DNA of 64,000 bases from Bos javanicus. Its lineage: Eukaryota; Chordata; Mammalia; Artiodactyla; Bovidae. Within the stretch, counting starts at the first letter, position 1, and every line of letters begins with the position of its first letter. Below, one piece after another: positions 23,203 through 34,364 of this stretch. A program made the position numbers and the translations under genes. The notes below the pieces were generated by a model that had not been told where the DNA came from, did no database searches, and worked only from the letters and a program-made list of their open reading frames with translations. The stretch is from the NCBI RefSeq assembly GCF_032452875.1, contig NC_083878.1:61175378-61239377 (forward strand), in the 5' to 3' direction.

Positions 23203-23480
23203 TTAGTGGTCCTGCTCAGCCGTTGATTGGTACTGCAATGGGCCCCTCTCCCAAGTGACCAACTGTCAGTGAGCGACTAGTGTTAGTGTTTCTGCTCAGT
23301 CATTGGTTGGTGCTTCAATGGGCCCCTCCTCCAAGTGATCAGCTGTCAATGAGTGACTGTTAGTGGTCCTACTTAGCCATTGGTCAGTGCTGCATGCAAT
23401 GGGCCCCTCCCCCAAGCAAGCAGCTGTCAATGAATTACCATTAATGAGGCATTCAGCCAATGGTCAGCAGAGTAGTGGTC
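23203..23480. repeat. U3 tandem repeat, 77-81 bp unit
   Basis: Unit starts (TTAGTG or TTAATG) at 23203, 23283, 23360 and 23441. Each carries a TCAGCC/TCAGTC - ATTGG - GGGCCCCTC - CTGTCA pattern; the last copy is partial. Confidence 0.85.
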
Positions 23481-24075
23481 ATCATGTAGAGAGAGAAGAA
23501 AGAGGCAGATCCTGGTTTTCTACCCAGGGCCCTCTAGCTTACCTGGCCTCAGGTCAGTGGGTGAGCTGGAGGGCCCAGGAAGTAGGCCAGGGGCTGTTCT
23601 GCTAGGCTCCAGAGCCCTCATCAAGACCACCCACTGGCCAGGCCCAGGCCTTGAAACAGTGGTGAACCTCTCCTCCATCCCTGCCTCTGTGACCAAACGG
23701 CAGTGGCAGTCTGCATAGGATGCAGTCTGTGGGACCTGGCTCCCTCCCCACCGCCTTTTGGGTGGCCTAAGGAGCCTGAGGGCCAGTTGGGCCCTGGGCC
23801 TCTGGCTCCCTCAGCAATGACAGCTGGATAGGGTCTGGGGACCTGACCTTGAGGGAGCCACCAACTGAGATCTGCCTCATCAGTCAGGATCCAGACCTCA
23901 GAGGGTGAAAGTTGTGTCTTGGGAACTTGCCCTTTCTTGTCAGAACAGAGAATAACGTTTGTTTGGTGGAGGTTTATAGGAATATCGTTACCTGACCATG
24001 AGCTGACCTCAAGAGCAAAGGATCTGACACCAAAAAGTGTGCAACAATTTAACCATGCCCCTCCCTTACCTTTCC

Positions 24076-24083
24076 TATAAAAG
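24076..24083 (+). promoter_or_regulatory. LTR TATA box
   Basis: TATAAAAG preceded by C-rich sequence, in the expected place near the 3' end of an LTR U3. Whether it is active is unknown. Confidence 0.6.
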
Positions 24084-24319
24084 GGTTTTGCTGAAAGCTT
24101 TCGGGGAGTTTAGGGTTTTTAAGGCATGAGCCACACATATCCTTACATAGCCCTCTGTAAACCTTTCTCTGTTCCAGACTCTGGTGTTCTGGTATTGTTT
24201 GGCTTCACTGTGCATCAGGCACATGAACTTGCATTTTGGTAACAATTTCAAGATTGGTGAATCTAGATAGACTACTTATAATATTAATATTAATATAATA
24301 AGCCAGGTAAACTAGTCCA

Positions 24320-24570
24320 TGAATATTAATAATAAAACTCTACTAAATATTTTCATATGTTATTGCAAGAATTTATTTAGCACATCTAGGATGAAAATTA
24401 TTGATAAGGTATTCATCTGTTCAACTTTACAAGGTAATGTCAAATTGCTTTCCAAAATGGCTATATCAATTGAAGCTCTGTCCTGTAGTGTTAAGAGAAT
24501 TTACATTGTCCCTCATCCTTATTAACACTTGGTATTGTCCAGCTTTTGAAAATACTCACCAATCTGAGAG
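24320..24570. repeat. Old L1-related fragment
   Basis: Same type of segment as 7810-8470: GTCAAATTGCTTTCCAAAAT, then ATCCTTATTAACACTTGGTA and ACTCACCAATCTGAGAG. Confidence 0.6.
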
Positions 24571-24572
24571 TG

Positions 24573-24665
24573 TGGGAAACTGAAGCTCAGATACATGAAG
24601 AAATATACCAAAGATTAGCCAGAGAATAAATGCTGGTCATGTTCTAATCCAGGTTTGTCTGATTA
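24573..24665 (-). repeat. MIR fragment
   Basis: GGGAAACTGAAGCTCAGATA to CTAATCCAGGTTTGTCTGAT is a reversed MIR core. Confidence 0.7.
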
Positions 24666-26611
24666 CAACTACAATAATGTGCGTTTCAAAGAAATGGAAA
24701 TATATAGGCTAAGTCATTTTTATGACAGAATAGTTATGAAAAATGAGATTAAAATTTCCTTTAGTAATTTCCTTAGGGGAAGTATTTCTGAAAGTATGAT
24801 TTTTAGATTAACTGGATCAGAATCTCTTGATAGAAGAGATGGGCTTATGAGAGGGTCAAGATGGGAATTGGGAGGGGAGGTACTTATTCTTTTTAGAAAT
24901 GCCACAGATTCCTGAGCCATCTCTAGTTTATCATCTCTTGGGGTGGGATCCAGGTATTTAAATTATCTAAAGCTGGCCTAGTTTTATTTTATTTTTTTGA
25001 TGAACACTAAATAAGAACTTATGCTTTATGGATGTTGAAATAATTCCCAAAATGCTGCCAGATTCACATATAAATAGCTTAGGCTGAGAGTCAGAAACTT
25101 AGCTGAATGTTTATATATAAACAATCCCTTCTTACTGACTTCAGTCATCTAACCTCTTTTCTCTAAGGGTTCCTTTTACTACTTTTTTTTTTCCTTTATT
25201 TTTCTCCTCTTGTCCAGCCTTCATCTGAAATGAAATAGCATTAGGACTTTGACAGTAATAATAGTGCTGCTGCTGCTGCTAAGTAATTATCTCTAAAGTC
25301 TCTCTGTCAGGCTGACCCCTAGTCCTTTAAGGAAGGACTATAGGATACAAAAGACATATAGCAATGCAATCAGTTATTTTATTCTTCTCTATAAAACTGA
25401 TGATAACAATGATACTATTCTTGGATAGTGGATATAGATATAGACCTAATGGTTATAAAAAGTGAAGATTCATGGAGCTGGAGTTAGAGCCATGAAAGAT
25501 CCTTATGTTTTTCTAATTATTGTTCTGGTAAAAAATGTCTTTTCTATGACAGCTAATTTTAAAGAGGAAAACAGTGACTGAGCTGGGTAAAGAATTACTA
25601 AAAACATCACTTAGGCCCCATTTCCTATCAAGGATACAGGCTTTAAGTGAGATCCTATGTTAATATTAGAAATGGATACTGTAGACTCAAAAGAGTTCTG
25701 TTCTGCTTGCCTGCCCAGACCTTACCTTGCTCAGCAATAATGAAATCAATAGAATGTTAATCATCAAAACTCTAGATTTTGCAGGAATCATCCTTAAACT
25801 AGGCTTTCAAAATTATGTACATTTCCAAGTTATCTTAATTTTTATAGTTTGATTATTTGGTTATAAAATTAAATAATTACTTTTAAGGGATCAATGCATA
25901 ATTTTGTGAAATAGATTTAACAAATATGAAAACAATATGTAGCAATTTGTATGTAATGCTTTCAAAACAGAGGCTTTAAATCCTATATTTTATGTAGTAG
26001 TTGTTAGCTATTCTAAAGGTACAATGAGAGATTATTGTTCATATCAGTGTAATAAATTGATACTCTCAGATCATAGTTTTTCATTTTGCACATTGTCACA
26101 ACCTTGGACCTTAATCTTATTCTTTGATTGACAGTAGCGACCAGGGAAAGAACATTTGTATTGTTTGGGACAGTCACATCTGTTCAACTTGATTCAGTTG
26201 AAGTATTTGCATATTCTTAAGTGTTTCTTCTGAGAGGTCTGAAATCCTTCTCAAGTGCTTGATGCATTTTTAAAATTCATTCATAAGGCATCTACATGCA
26301 CTAATAGTTCTGTGTAATATTGCTGTGCATAATCTGACAGATAAGACCACTTTTTAAAACAAGGTATTCTTTAGGGATGCTACATTACATTTTCACTTGT
26401 TCTGCTGGCAAATGTCAAATTTTTTAAAAAGGCCATTTTAATGTTTTGATTAAATTAGTATATCGTTATTTTAGGCAAGTTTGTCAATCATAGGGCAAAT
26501 AAAGATTTATTGAATAATAATTCAGAGGTTAATGATAGTTTCTCCTGCCTTGGTTGGACAATTGAGTAATTTTGTAGAAAACCATTATAGAACTTGAATG
26601 GATTTTTGTTT
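24666..26611. other. Intronic sequence, mostly unclassified
   Basis: No gene. A possible MER-type DNA transposon fragment lies near 24810-24990 (CTTGGGGTGGGATCCAGGTA), and a 17-bp GCTGCTGCTGCTGCTAAGT remnant of a BOV-A2 tail at about 25266-25283. Confidence 0.45.
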
Positions 26612-26735
26612 GGTCTCCTTATTTTACAGGGAAAATTACCAAGCCTCAAGTTTACTGACTTACTCAAAGTCACACAGCTTAGAAATTAGGTCTTATTTTA
26701 GGTCTGAACTCTCAGAATAGTTAAAGCCCAAGGAT
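26612..26735 (-). repeat. MIR fragment
   Basis: TTATTTTACAGGGAAAATTA, CTCAAAGTCACACAGCTTAG and GTCTGAACTCTCAGAA are the reversed MIR core. Confidence 0.8.
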
Positions 26736-26789
26736 TGCTGGTATATGATTTCTGGTTTACCTTATTTATTAATTACTCTGTGTCTAAGA

Positions 26790-26895
26790 TTTCTCCTTAC
26801 CATTAGAACACATAGTCAAAGATTATGTCTTATTCATTTTTATATCTCTCCAGAATTAACACCATGTCTTAAACATAGTTAATGCCCAATCATTA
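26790..26895 (+). repeat. L2 3' end fragment
   Basis: TTATGTCTTATTCATTTTTA, then CACCATGTCTTAAACATAGT and TAATGCCCAATCATT follow the L2 tail pattern. Confidence 0.6.
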
Positions 26896-27311
26896 TATTG
26901 TTGTTCTATTTTCATTATTTTCCTAGGTTATTATGCTATAAAGAATAATTTTGGAATGAGATAGTTTATTAATGTTAAGCATCTTTAATAGCAAATAGGT
27001 TTCATTTTGTGTTCCAATTTTAGTAAATTGACAGTAGCTGTGTGGAGGAGTTGAGATCTGCCGGGGTCATTGAGCAGTGTCCACCACAGACATACAATCA
27101 GAGAAACCAGCTCTTTCTAATTTGATTTATGTCATCTTAGGGAAGAGAGAACTTTAGACTGGAGTAAGCAGAAAAGATCCTGGGAACAATTAAGTCTCAA
27201 AGTACAGGACAGATATAGAATTCAGAGACTAGAAAAAAACGAGGTAGAAATGCCACTGAGGCTGGGGTTCTTTAAGAAATTTGAAGGTTCAAAAGGAAGA
27301 AATATCATTAG

Positions 27312-27508
27312 GTTCCCTGGTGGCTCAGATGGTAAAGCGTCTGCCTGCAGTGCGGGAGACCTGGGTTCGATCCCTGGGTTGGGAAGATCCCCTGGAGAAG
27401 GAAATGGCAACCCACTCCAGTACTCTTGCCTGGAAAATTCCATGGGCTGAGGAGCCTGGTGGGTTACAGTCCATGGGGTCGCAAAGAGTTGGACACGACT
27501 GAGCGATA
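27312..27508 (+). mobile_element. Bov-tA SINE with intact-looking Pol III boxes
   Basis: Head TTCCCTGGTGGCTCAGATGG (A-box region) and GGGTTCGATCCCTGG (perfect-looking B-box), then the Bov-A body to GACACGACTGAGCGA. It has few changes, so it is a relatively young copy. It pairs with the inverted copy 98 bp downstream. Confidence 0.93.
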
Positions 27509-27515
27509 GAAGAAG

Positions 27516-27926
27516 ACATTAAATATAATCAAAGGAGGGAATTGAGTATTAATGCTTTTGATACCTACCTAGCTTTGTGCTAGAACCTTTTTTTAAGGAA
27601 ATCTTGTGTGCGTGCTCAGTTGGTTAAGTCGCGTCTGACTCTGTGCGACCCTGTGGACTGTAGCTTGCCAGGCTCCTCTGTCCATGAGATTTTCCAGGGA
27701 AGAATACTGGAGTGGGTTGCCATGCCCTCCTCCAGGGGATCTTCACCACCCAGGGATCAAACCTGCAGTGTCTCCTGTGTCTTCTGCATCTCGGGCAGAT
27801 TCTTTACCACAGAGCCACCTGGAAAGCCTGGAAACCTTAGGTTACATTAAATATAATTAAAGGAAGGAAAACAGTTGTTGAGTATTAATGCTTTGATACC
27901 TAGCTTTGAGCTAGATCCTCTTTTTA
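27516..27926. repeat. Approx. 80-bp duplication flanking a SINE
   Basis: ACATTAAATATAAT-C/T-AAAGGA at 27516 recurs at 27844, and the similarity runs through GAGTATTAATGCTTT and GATACCTA to CTAGA-ACCT/TCCT (27595 and 27926). The second copy has small indels. It is too long for a target-site duplication. Confidence 0.85.
27606..27829 (-). mobile_element. Bov-tA SINE
   Basis: Minus-strand Bov-tA, tail GTGTGCGTGCTCAGTT at left and head GGCTTTCCAGGTGGCTCTG at right. It has a small insertion (GTGTCTCCTGTGTCTTCTGC) in the head region. Confidence 0.9.
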
Positions 27927-28064
27927 CAAGAGACCTAGACACTTTCCTGTACTAGTTTGCATTCCTTGCTTTTCCTTTTCTGAGATATTTAAGGTTGTTC
28001 TAGTCTTCCCTTATTTCTCTGAGCCAGCTATCTCCAATTTTTCTCTGCCTTACACACACATGTA

Positions 28065-28160
28065 CACCCATGGCTTATTCATGTTGATATATGGCACACA
28101 CCACCAAAATATTGTAAAGTAATTAGCCTCCAATTAAAATAAATTAATTTTTTTAAAAGA
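28065..28160 (+). mobile_element. L1_BT 3' end, 5'-truncated
   Basis: ATGGCTTATTCATGTTGATA, CCACCAAAATATTGTAAAGT and TAGCCTCCAATTAAAATAAA are the young bovine L1 3' terminus, followed by a T/A-rich tail. Confidence 0.8.
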
Positions 28161-28327
28161 TATGAAAGTTGTGATATAACCTTATTACAGTTTTATTTCA
28201 GTATTATAGGAATTCATTGGAGAAGGAAGTCTCAACAGCTTTTTAATCAAATTATTAAAATAACATTCGAAGATATTTGGCTATAAAGTAAATAACTCCA
28301 AATTATGCAATGAATTTTATCTTCCAG

Positions 28328-28509
28328 GAATCCCCTTCTGGTCGAAGAAAAGCTCTTGCCACCACCAGCATCAACATGAAACAGTATGCAAGCCCAATGC
28401 CAACGCAGACTGATGTCAAATTAAAATTCAAGCCATTGTCTAAAAAAGTTGTATCTGCCACTCTTCAGTTTTCATTATCTTGCATTTTCCTTCGGGAAGG
28501 AAAAGCCAC
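28328..28509 (+). CDS. EHBP1: EHBP1 internal coding exon (end of N-terminal C2 domain)
   Basis: Coding exon of EH domain-binding protein 1, a cytoplasmic adaptor linking EHD proteins, Rab8/Rab10-type GTPases and actin in endocytic recycling. The exon follows a cttccag acceptor, starts with GAA TCC CCT (ESPSGRRK) and ends at gccac|gtaagt, a near-ideal donor. It is 182 nt: 60 codons plus two bases (AC) that join G from the next exon to make Thr. The translation includes KQYASP, KLKFKPLSKK and SCIFLREGK, which I recognise from the last strands of the N-terminal C2-type (NT-C2) domain of vertebrate EHBP1. No stop codon interrupts it. The start codon and upstream C2 exons are not in the window. 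Identification is from remembered family sequence, not a search. Confidence 0.95.
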
Positions 28510-31031
28510 GTAAGTTTCTTCTGTCAGATAAGCTGCTTCAAACTATGTTTGTTTGTTTGTTGTTTAAGAAAACATTGTAGGTAAATAGCTTTTTTCTCAG
28601 TAAACTGGCAACAGTTGAGAACACCCTACCACATACCAATCATTCTTGCCATTCTTTGTTTCTGAAGCTGAATTAGATGTACTTCTTGTTATTTATAGTC
28701 TCTTTTGACGCTAGAGAATGAACAGTAATATAAAAATGACTTTAGCAATTTTAAAAAATTTAACATGTGTATTATAGGTTATCATAGGTTTTATATTTCA
28801 GTGTCTTCAGTGTAAGTAGTTGTACTCTGAAGTACACAGTTCATTTTGTAGAGATGTGTGGTGTGGCTGAGGCATGAGGGGAACCCAAAATGAAAAGTTT
28901 AGATAAGAAGAATGAAAGAACTAAAGGAACTTTTGCCAATTCAGGTTCTTTGGCTCAGCCTTTCAAAAATTGCACAGGAAAGTACAATACAGTTTAGATA
29001 ACCAGTTTGCTATAACCATTATCTTTTGCAAATATCACTTCTTAAGCAGTGCATAGCATTGCACAAAGATAGTTCCTATACCCAGTTATAGTCTCCTGAA
29101 AGAATAAAATTTTAATTGGTTAGAAAGAGGTGAACATACCTAGAGCAAGGAAAAAAAATAGTAACAGTTCTCTTAGTTGTTCCATACAGTCAAATCAACA
29201 GTAAGTGTATGTTTTGGGTGTAGTGAAAGGGTTAGTACGTACTTGGAATACTGAGAGGAAAACAGAAATTCTGTGCCTAAGACTTAAATGGTGATAGGAA
29301 GAATGAGCGTTTCATTCTAATCTGCATCACACTTCTGAATGTGTTTGACCTAGTGGAAAGTGGTTACTATAATTGGCCATGTCTATTTGACTGATTAGTC
29401 TGGATTCTGTGCGTCAGTCAAAATGAGATGTTTGGCAGTCATCTACAAATGACTTGGTAGATAACAATAAGCCTCTTCTCTGCAAAGTTGGCTTCTGTGG
29501 GAGTGAGGTAGAGGGACAGTGCAGAAAGCAATTACGTCTTTCATCTCAGGACTTTAAATTATAGATTTAAATATTGAAAAGTTAAAAATAAAGACCTTAC
29601 CCTGAAGTTCAAGCCAAAATGAAAAGAAAGGAAGCAGAGAAAGAAGAGAGACATAATCAGAGAAGATTCTTTGAAGGTGGACTCCTTTCTACTAGGCAGA
29701 AGCAGTAAGTGATTTAGCACCATTCATGGGAATTTGCATGAGAGGAAATTCAGTCAAACCAAATATCAGTTTGAGTGAAGTATGTTCTCAGAACACTCTA
29801 AACCACCTCTCTATCTCCTCATTGGTTGCCTGCTCACCTTTCCAAAAGAAAATGTTCAGGGCAAAAATATAGGAGATAAAATAAAGCAAGTTAACATTTT
29901 AAGAACACTATTATATATTGAAATTCTATCCTAGTGATAGGAAAGCACTTTGTAAGGCATTTGCATAAAGTAATACAACTGTTTTTGCCCATACAGACTT
30001 TGTGTCACTAAATTTGTCTTGAAAAGGGGAAATTATTTTAACACTAAGCTTATATGAGATAAAATGTGAAGAATTAAAAAAAAAAGTTTAGTCTGCAAAA
30101 TCATATCATATTTAGAAGATAAGTGAATGTTAACAAGCATACTTTACAAAAGAAAAGTGTCTTTTGTTTTGTTTTTATTGTAGTAAAATGAAAAACAGTG
30201 TTTTAATTCAGCTTTCTGGATTTGGTGGAAAAATACCAGATTGAAATTTAGTTAGTACATCTCATGTTAGAAATATGTTTCATTCACTGTAATTTATTTG
30301 AAATTTAAGGTGAAAATAACAGATCAAGAAAACTTACATTAGTTAATATTGAGTAGTACACTGTATAAGTTTGTATTTAAAATACTTTAAGATAAAAATC
30401 ATTTTTGTGTTTTATCAAATGTATGGTCTTTAATTAACCCAAGATGGAAATTTAACCCATTTTTCATTATGTAATTCTTACAAAGGCTAGGCTTTCAAGT
30501 GCTTTTTCAATTACTATAGTTTCTTAACTTTTGGCAAGTTTAAACTTCTTTGAGAAAAATACACATCTAAATAAGATTTAAATATAATTTACAGGGTTTA
30601 CCACTTCTTTTTACTCCTACACACAAAACCAAAAGGATTCTTGGACTTTAGATTAAGAATTTCTATTCTAATTACTTCTGCAAGTTTGAATATTTTTAAA
30701 GTCTAGATCTCATCTGCTTTGCAGACTGTCCTGATATTTTATGAAACAAGTTTTTGTTTCTAAACTTTGTGATCAGAAGACCATACTTTAATTCCATGAA
30801 GAAAATTTTAGATATGTAGCACAGAATTTAACTAACCAGTTAATATTTACTGTCTATTAATTAAATGTTCAATTTAAAAATTAATGAATGTTTAGATTAT
30901 TCAGTAGTTTTGTATAACTGTTTAAAAAGTCTTGTTAACATTTAGAGAGAAGAAATATATTAATATTATTTTATTAAGAAACAACCCTTTTTTTGGCAAT
31001 GTCATTTAATAAACTATTATCATTGATGTAG
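28510..31031 (+). other. EHBP1: EHBP1 intron, nothing else recognised
   Basis: Intron of about 2.5 kb between the first two exons in the window. No recognisable SINE or LINE insertion, which is unusual for this window and might reflect old or constrained sequence. Confidence 0.7.
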
Positions 31032-31171
31032 GGATGAAGACATGCAAAGTTTGGCTAGTTTAATGAGTATGAAGCAAGCTGACATTGGCAATCTAGATGA
31101 CTTTGAAGAAGATAATGAAGATGATGATGAGAACCGAGTGAACCAAGAGGAAAAGGCAGCAAAAATTACTG
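31032..31171 (+). CDS. EHBP1: EHBP1 internal coding exon (acidic linker)
   Basis: Second EHBP1 exon in the window, 140 nt, in frame with 28328-28509: carried AC plus G gives Thr, then DEDMQSLASLMSMKQ. It follows a gatgtag acceptor. The product is the linker after the C2 domain, with a strongly acidic run (DDFEEDNEDDDEN) likely to be disordered and solvent exposed. The exon ends ATT ACT G and leaves one base to pair with AA of the next exon (Glu). The donor is gttggt, which keeps GT and G at +5 but lacks the usual purine at +3, so it is weaker than its neighbours. The fit of phases on both sides supports this end. No catalytic residue is expected here. Confidence 0.94.
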
Positions 31172-32099
31172 GTTGGTTGGTTTTATTTGCTTTAAACTAA
31201 AAATTTATCTTTTTTTGCAGAAAAACTCATTGTTGTTTCCCAGGAAAAAATCAATTCCACTAACAAGGTATTTTTTCTTCCTTAATACTCCTAATATAAT
31301 ACAGCATTTAGCTTGCTGGAAACTTTATATGCTGATGGTAAATAACAGAGTTTAACAAGTCCAAGGCTAGTCAAGAAAGCATCAAACTACTGAATATAGT
31401 ATGAAGTAACCTAAATATATTCATAGTTATTTTGTCATTGTATGGAATGAATGCTAAGTAAAAATCTGTCTTAAGGAAAAGATGAGGAGATAACATTGAC
31501 TACCTTCCTCTAGTTCATGTTCATTTATTCACATGAAGTGTATGGACATTCTTTGTTTTGAATTTGTATACATCTTATGTATCCTTATATATAGAAGCTT
31601 CCATGCAAGTATTTCTTATAGCTGGTTTGATCAAACTACTAAAATGGTTAGTAGTTCAAACCTCTGTATTAATTGGTCAATAAATGGTTATCAACAATCT
31701 GGCTATCACCCTTAAGGAACTGATGTTACACCTTTATTATTGGAATGAAAATCAAGTACTATATACATATTCCTTTCAGCTAGGAAATTGCTATCAATTT
31801 CTGGATTGATATCTCTTGACTCTATCATCTATTCCCCTCTTGGTGATTTTTCCAAATTAATTGGGTACTTTGGCACTTATCTCTTGGCTATGCCTCAATT
31901 CTTGCTGTTTTATGGGGGATTTCCTTTGATCACATGGATGAGCAATTTAATGTCTTAATTAAAAACTTCTGTGACTTCCTCAACTCCAGTGACCTTTACT
32001 TTTACTTCTGTTAAAAGGAAGTGGTCAGACTTGTATGCAAAGATAGATGTTTTGTCCTGAGCAAATTTTATAAATTACAGTTGCCTCTTTATTGATTTG
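31172..32099 (+). other. EHBP1: EHBP1 intron, first part, nothing recognised
   Basis: AT-rich intron sequence after the weak donor. Small open frames near 31173 and 31533 have no supporting signals. Confidence 0.6.
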
Positions 32100-32305
32100 A
32101 ACTGCATAGGTCCACTTGAATGTAGATATTTTTTAATAGTAAATTCTGCAGTACTACATGATCTGTGGAGATGAATATGTAGGAACTGAGGACTTGAAGG
32201 AACCATGAATATAGAAGGCCAACTATAGGTTATACGTGGATTTTCCACTGTACAGAGGGTTGATGTTCCCTAAACTCTGTTTTATTCAAGGGTCAGCTGC
32301 ATTGT
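32100..32305. repeat. Probable Tigger-like DNA transposon remnant
   Basis: GAACTGCATAGGTCCACTTG, TTATACGTGGATTTTCCACT and TTATTCAAGGGTCAGCTGC recall the ends of the same family as 5308-5406. Tentative. Confidence 0.55.
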
Positions 32306-32309
32306 TTTC

Positions 32310-32960
32310 TAATTTATGTTTGCCGTTTTGATTTCTTATTTAACCCAAGAATGTTTAGAAGAATGTGCTTTGTCATGGGCTGTGTTTATTTCTAGTTTAA
32401 TTAGAATAAGATTCTGAAGCCTATCATATCTCAATTTTTTAAAAAATATTATTGAGATCTTTTTCTTTGTAGTGTAGATAGATGATCTGTTTTTGTAAGT
32501 ATTTTATGAACATCTTTTTATATGTATATTCTCTTTGTTAGATTCAGCATGTAACTTTTAGACCCAAGTTTACATTTATATTATTTACTTATTTATATTC
32601 TTATGCTTTGTGTATAGTTCATCAATGAAAGAGAACTTCAATCCTAAATTATTTAGTTCATAAAAATTTATTCTTATACCTTCGTTGTGAATTAAAATTT
32701 GATCAGTTTGTACCATTTAATGCCTGTTGTCTAAAGTTTTTGCCTGATGTTGATATTTGTAATCCATACTTTCTTTGTATTTGGTGTATTTATCACTTTA
32801 TTTTTATCCTATCTGTGTTAGATACTTCTCTTCATAAACAGTATTTTGTTATATTTCTTGCTATCTGACCTACTTAATTTCATTTCTATTACTTTATACT
32901 TTTATTTGGGAATTTTCTTCTTATTTTTTTCTACCCACTCCTTATATTTTTACCATTCTT
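32310..32960 (-). mobile_element. Old L1 ORF2 remnant
   Basis: T-rich sense strand with GCCGTTTTGATTTCTTATTT, TAATGCCTGTTGTCTAAAGT and GCTATCTGACCTACTTAAT looks like reversed L1M coding sequence. Confidence 0.55.
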
Positions 32961-33415
32961 AAATGTTCTTCAGTAGAGTAATTTGAAAGTTATACATCCT
33001 ATATTTTCATTTTGGACCAGTATCCTCTGAAGTAAATAAGCCAGAGGGATAACTGAGCTTGTATTTCTCTACTAACATTAAAAATGAAGCAGAATATGTT
33101 GACTCACCTTGTGTAAGATGAGAAATGCAATATGATTTCCTCTTCTCTATATTTGAATCTCTCCTTCCAACTCCTCCTGGCTGTTATTTTTATTTCAATA
33201 ACATTTTGGGATTTCTTTTTTCAATAATAAATGCTGACATTTGCTTGTTTATAATGTCAGCAGAATTATATAATAATTTTTAAAATGCCATGTCTTTGCT
33301 GTCTTTGAGTTCTTTGTTTGATTTGGCTAGTTGAAGTACTTCAGGAAGGGAAGTTATGTCCTTTCCTTACCAATTCCAACTACTTCTTACCTATTCTTCA
33401 AATTTTAATTCTTTT
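32961..33415. other. Intronic sequence, nothing recognised
   Basis: AT-rich, no feature recognised. Confidence 0.45.
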
Positions 33416-33545
33416 GCCACATCCTCTGAGAAGCCTCTTTTGCCCTCTACATTTAAAATTGTCACTCTGCCCCTTGTGCACTGTACCATTTACAAATGCA
33501 TGCATTTTCTTACAGCATGAGTTTTTTATTCCAGTTGGGATGTAA
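33416..33545 (+). repeat. Possible L2 fragment
   Basis: CACATCCTCTGAGAAGCCTC and CTCTGCCCCTTGTGCACTGT fit an L2 3' segment. Weak. Confidence 0.5.
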
Positions 33546-33834
33546 TTTAATCTTTTAATTAGAGAAATGGTTTATTCTTTGTATATGGCTTTTGGTTAAA
33601 ACTAAATCTCAGTTAGGCATTTATACCATTAGTAGCAACTAGAATATCACATATTTTCATTGTTATAGCCATTTTGATCAGTGTTGTACTATTTTCATCA
33701 CAGCAGTGGGAAAAAATGGTGATAGCATGTCACAAGTTCTGCACTGCTACTGAAAAGAAAAGAAAGGACAGTATTTTTGAGTGCAATACAGGTTTAGTGA
33801 AAGGATTCAGTAGTAATTAGATTTTATAGCTGAA

Positions 33835-34185
33835 CTCTTATCTGAGTCCATTTGAGCTGCTATAACAAAATATCAAAGATTGGGTAGTTTATAAAGAACA
33901 GAAATTTGTTTCTCACAGTTTTGGAGACTGGAAATCTGAGATCAGTGTGTCAACATGGTTGGGTAAGGACCATCTTCTGGGTCACAGACTTTTCATTGTA
34001 TTCTTTACATGGTGGATGGGGGCAAGGGAGCTCTTTTGGGCCTCTTTTATAAGAGTATTAATCTCATCCAGCCTCATAACCTAGTCACCTCCCAAATGCC
34101 CCACCTCCTAATACTATCACATTGTAAATTAGGATTTCATTATATAAATTTTGAGAGACACAAACATTCATACCATAACAACCTT
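33835..34185. repeat. Old interspersed repeat, family not fixed
   Basis: GAGCTGCTATAACAAAATAT, TTCTCACAGTTTTGGAGACT, CACCTCCCAAATGCCCCACC and GACACAAACATTCATACCAT form a pattern I know from many mammalian loci. I cannot name the family with confidence. Confidence 0.65.
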
Positions 34186-34364
34186 TATTGCTTAAACAAA
34201 CATATATACTTTAATTTCTAAGATCCCTACTGCAGAAGTAACTTCTGGCGATAGCCTAAAATTCTCTGACTCTAATAGAAGTTACTTTTGATGATCCAAA
34301 ATTTCTTTGGAATGCTACTGGTTTGTGTTATTATTTATGTATTTATTTTCCATATTTTGTGCAA

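Larger units (their letters stand above)
23106..24244 (+). mobile_element. Solo LTR of an endogenous retrovirus
   Basis: GC-rich 1.1 kb block with terminal TGTT...AACA and flanks ATTTA (23101-23105) and ATTTC (24245-24249), a 5-bp target duplication with one change. The U3 has about three and a half tandem copies of a 77-81 bp unit, each with a CCAAT-type ATTGGT or its complement and GGGCCCCTC. A TATA box (TATAAAAG, 24076-24083) stands about 170 bp before the 3' end. No internal viral genes adjoin it, so it is a relic left by recombination between two LTRs. Class I (ERV1-like) is a guess from the short duplication. Confidence 0.75.

Noticed and set aside
23363..23605. 80-codon frame in the LTR
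   Set aside because: Lies in the U3 of a non-coding solo LTR and covers part of its tandem repeat.
27320..27380. tRNA-Glu-like sequence with A- and B-box
   Set aside because: It is the tRNA-derived head of a Bov-tA SINE, as at other copies, not a tRNA gene.
1..28327. Search for upstream EHBP1 exons (rest of the C2 domain)
   Set aside because: No frame with matching splice signals or recognisable C2 sequence was seen; treated as intron.
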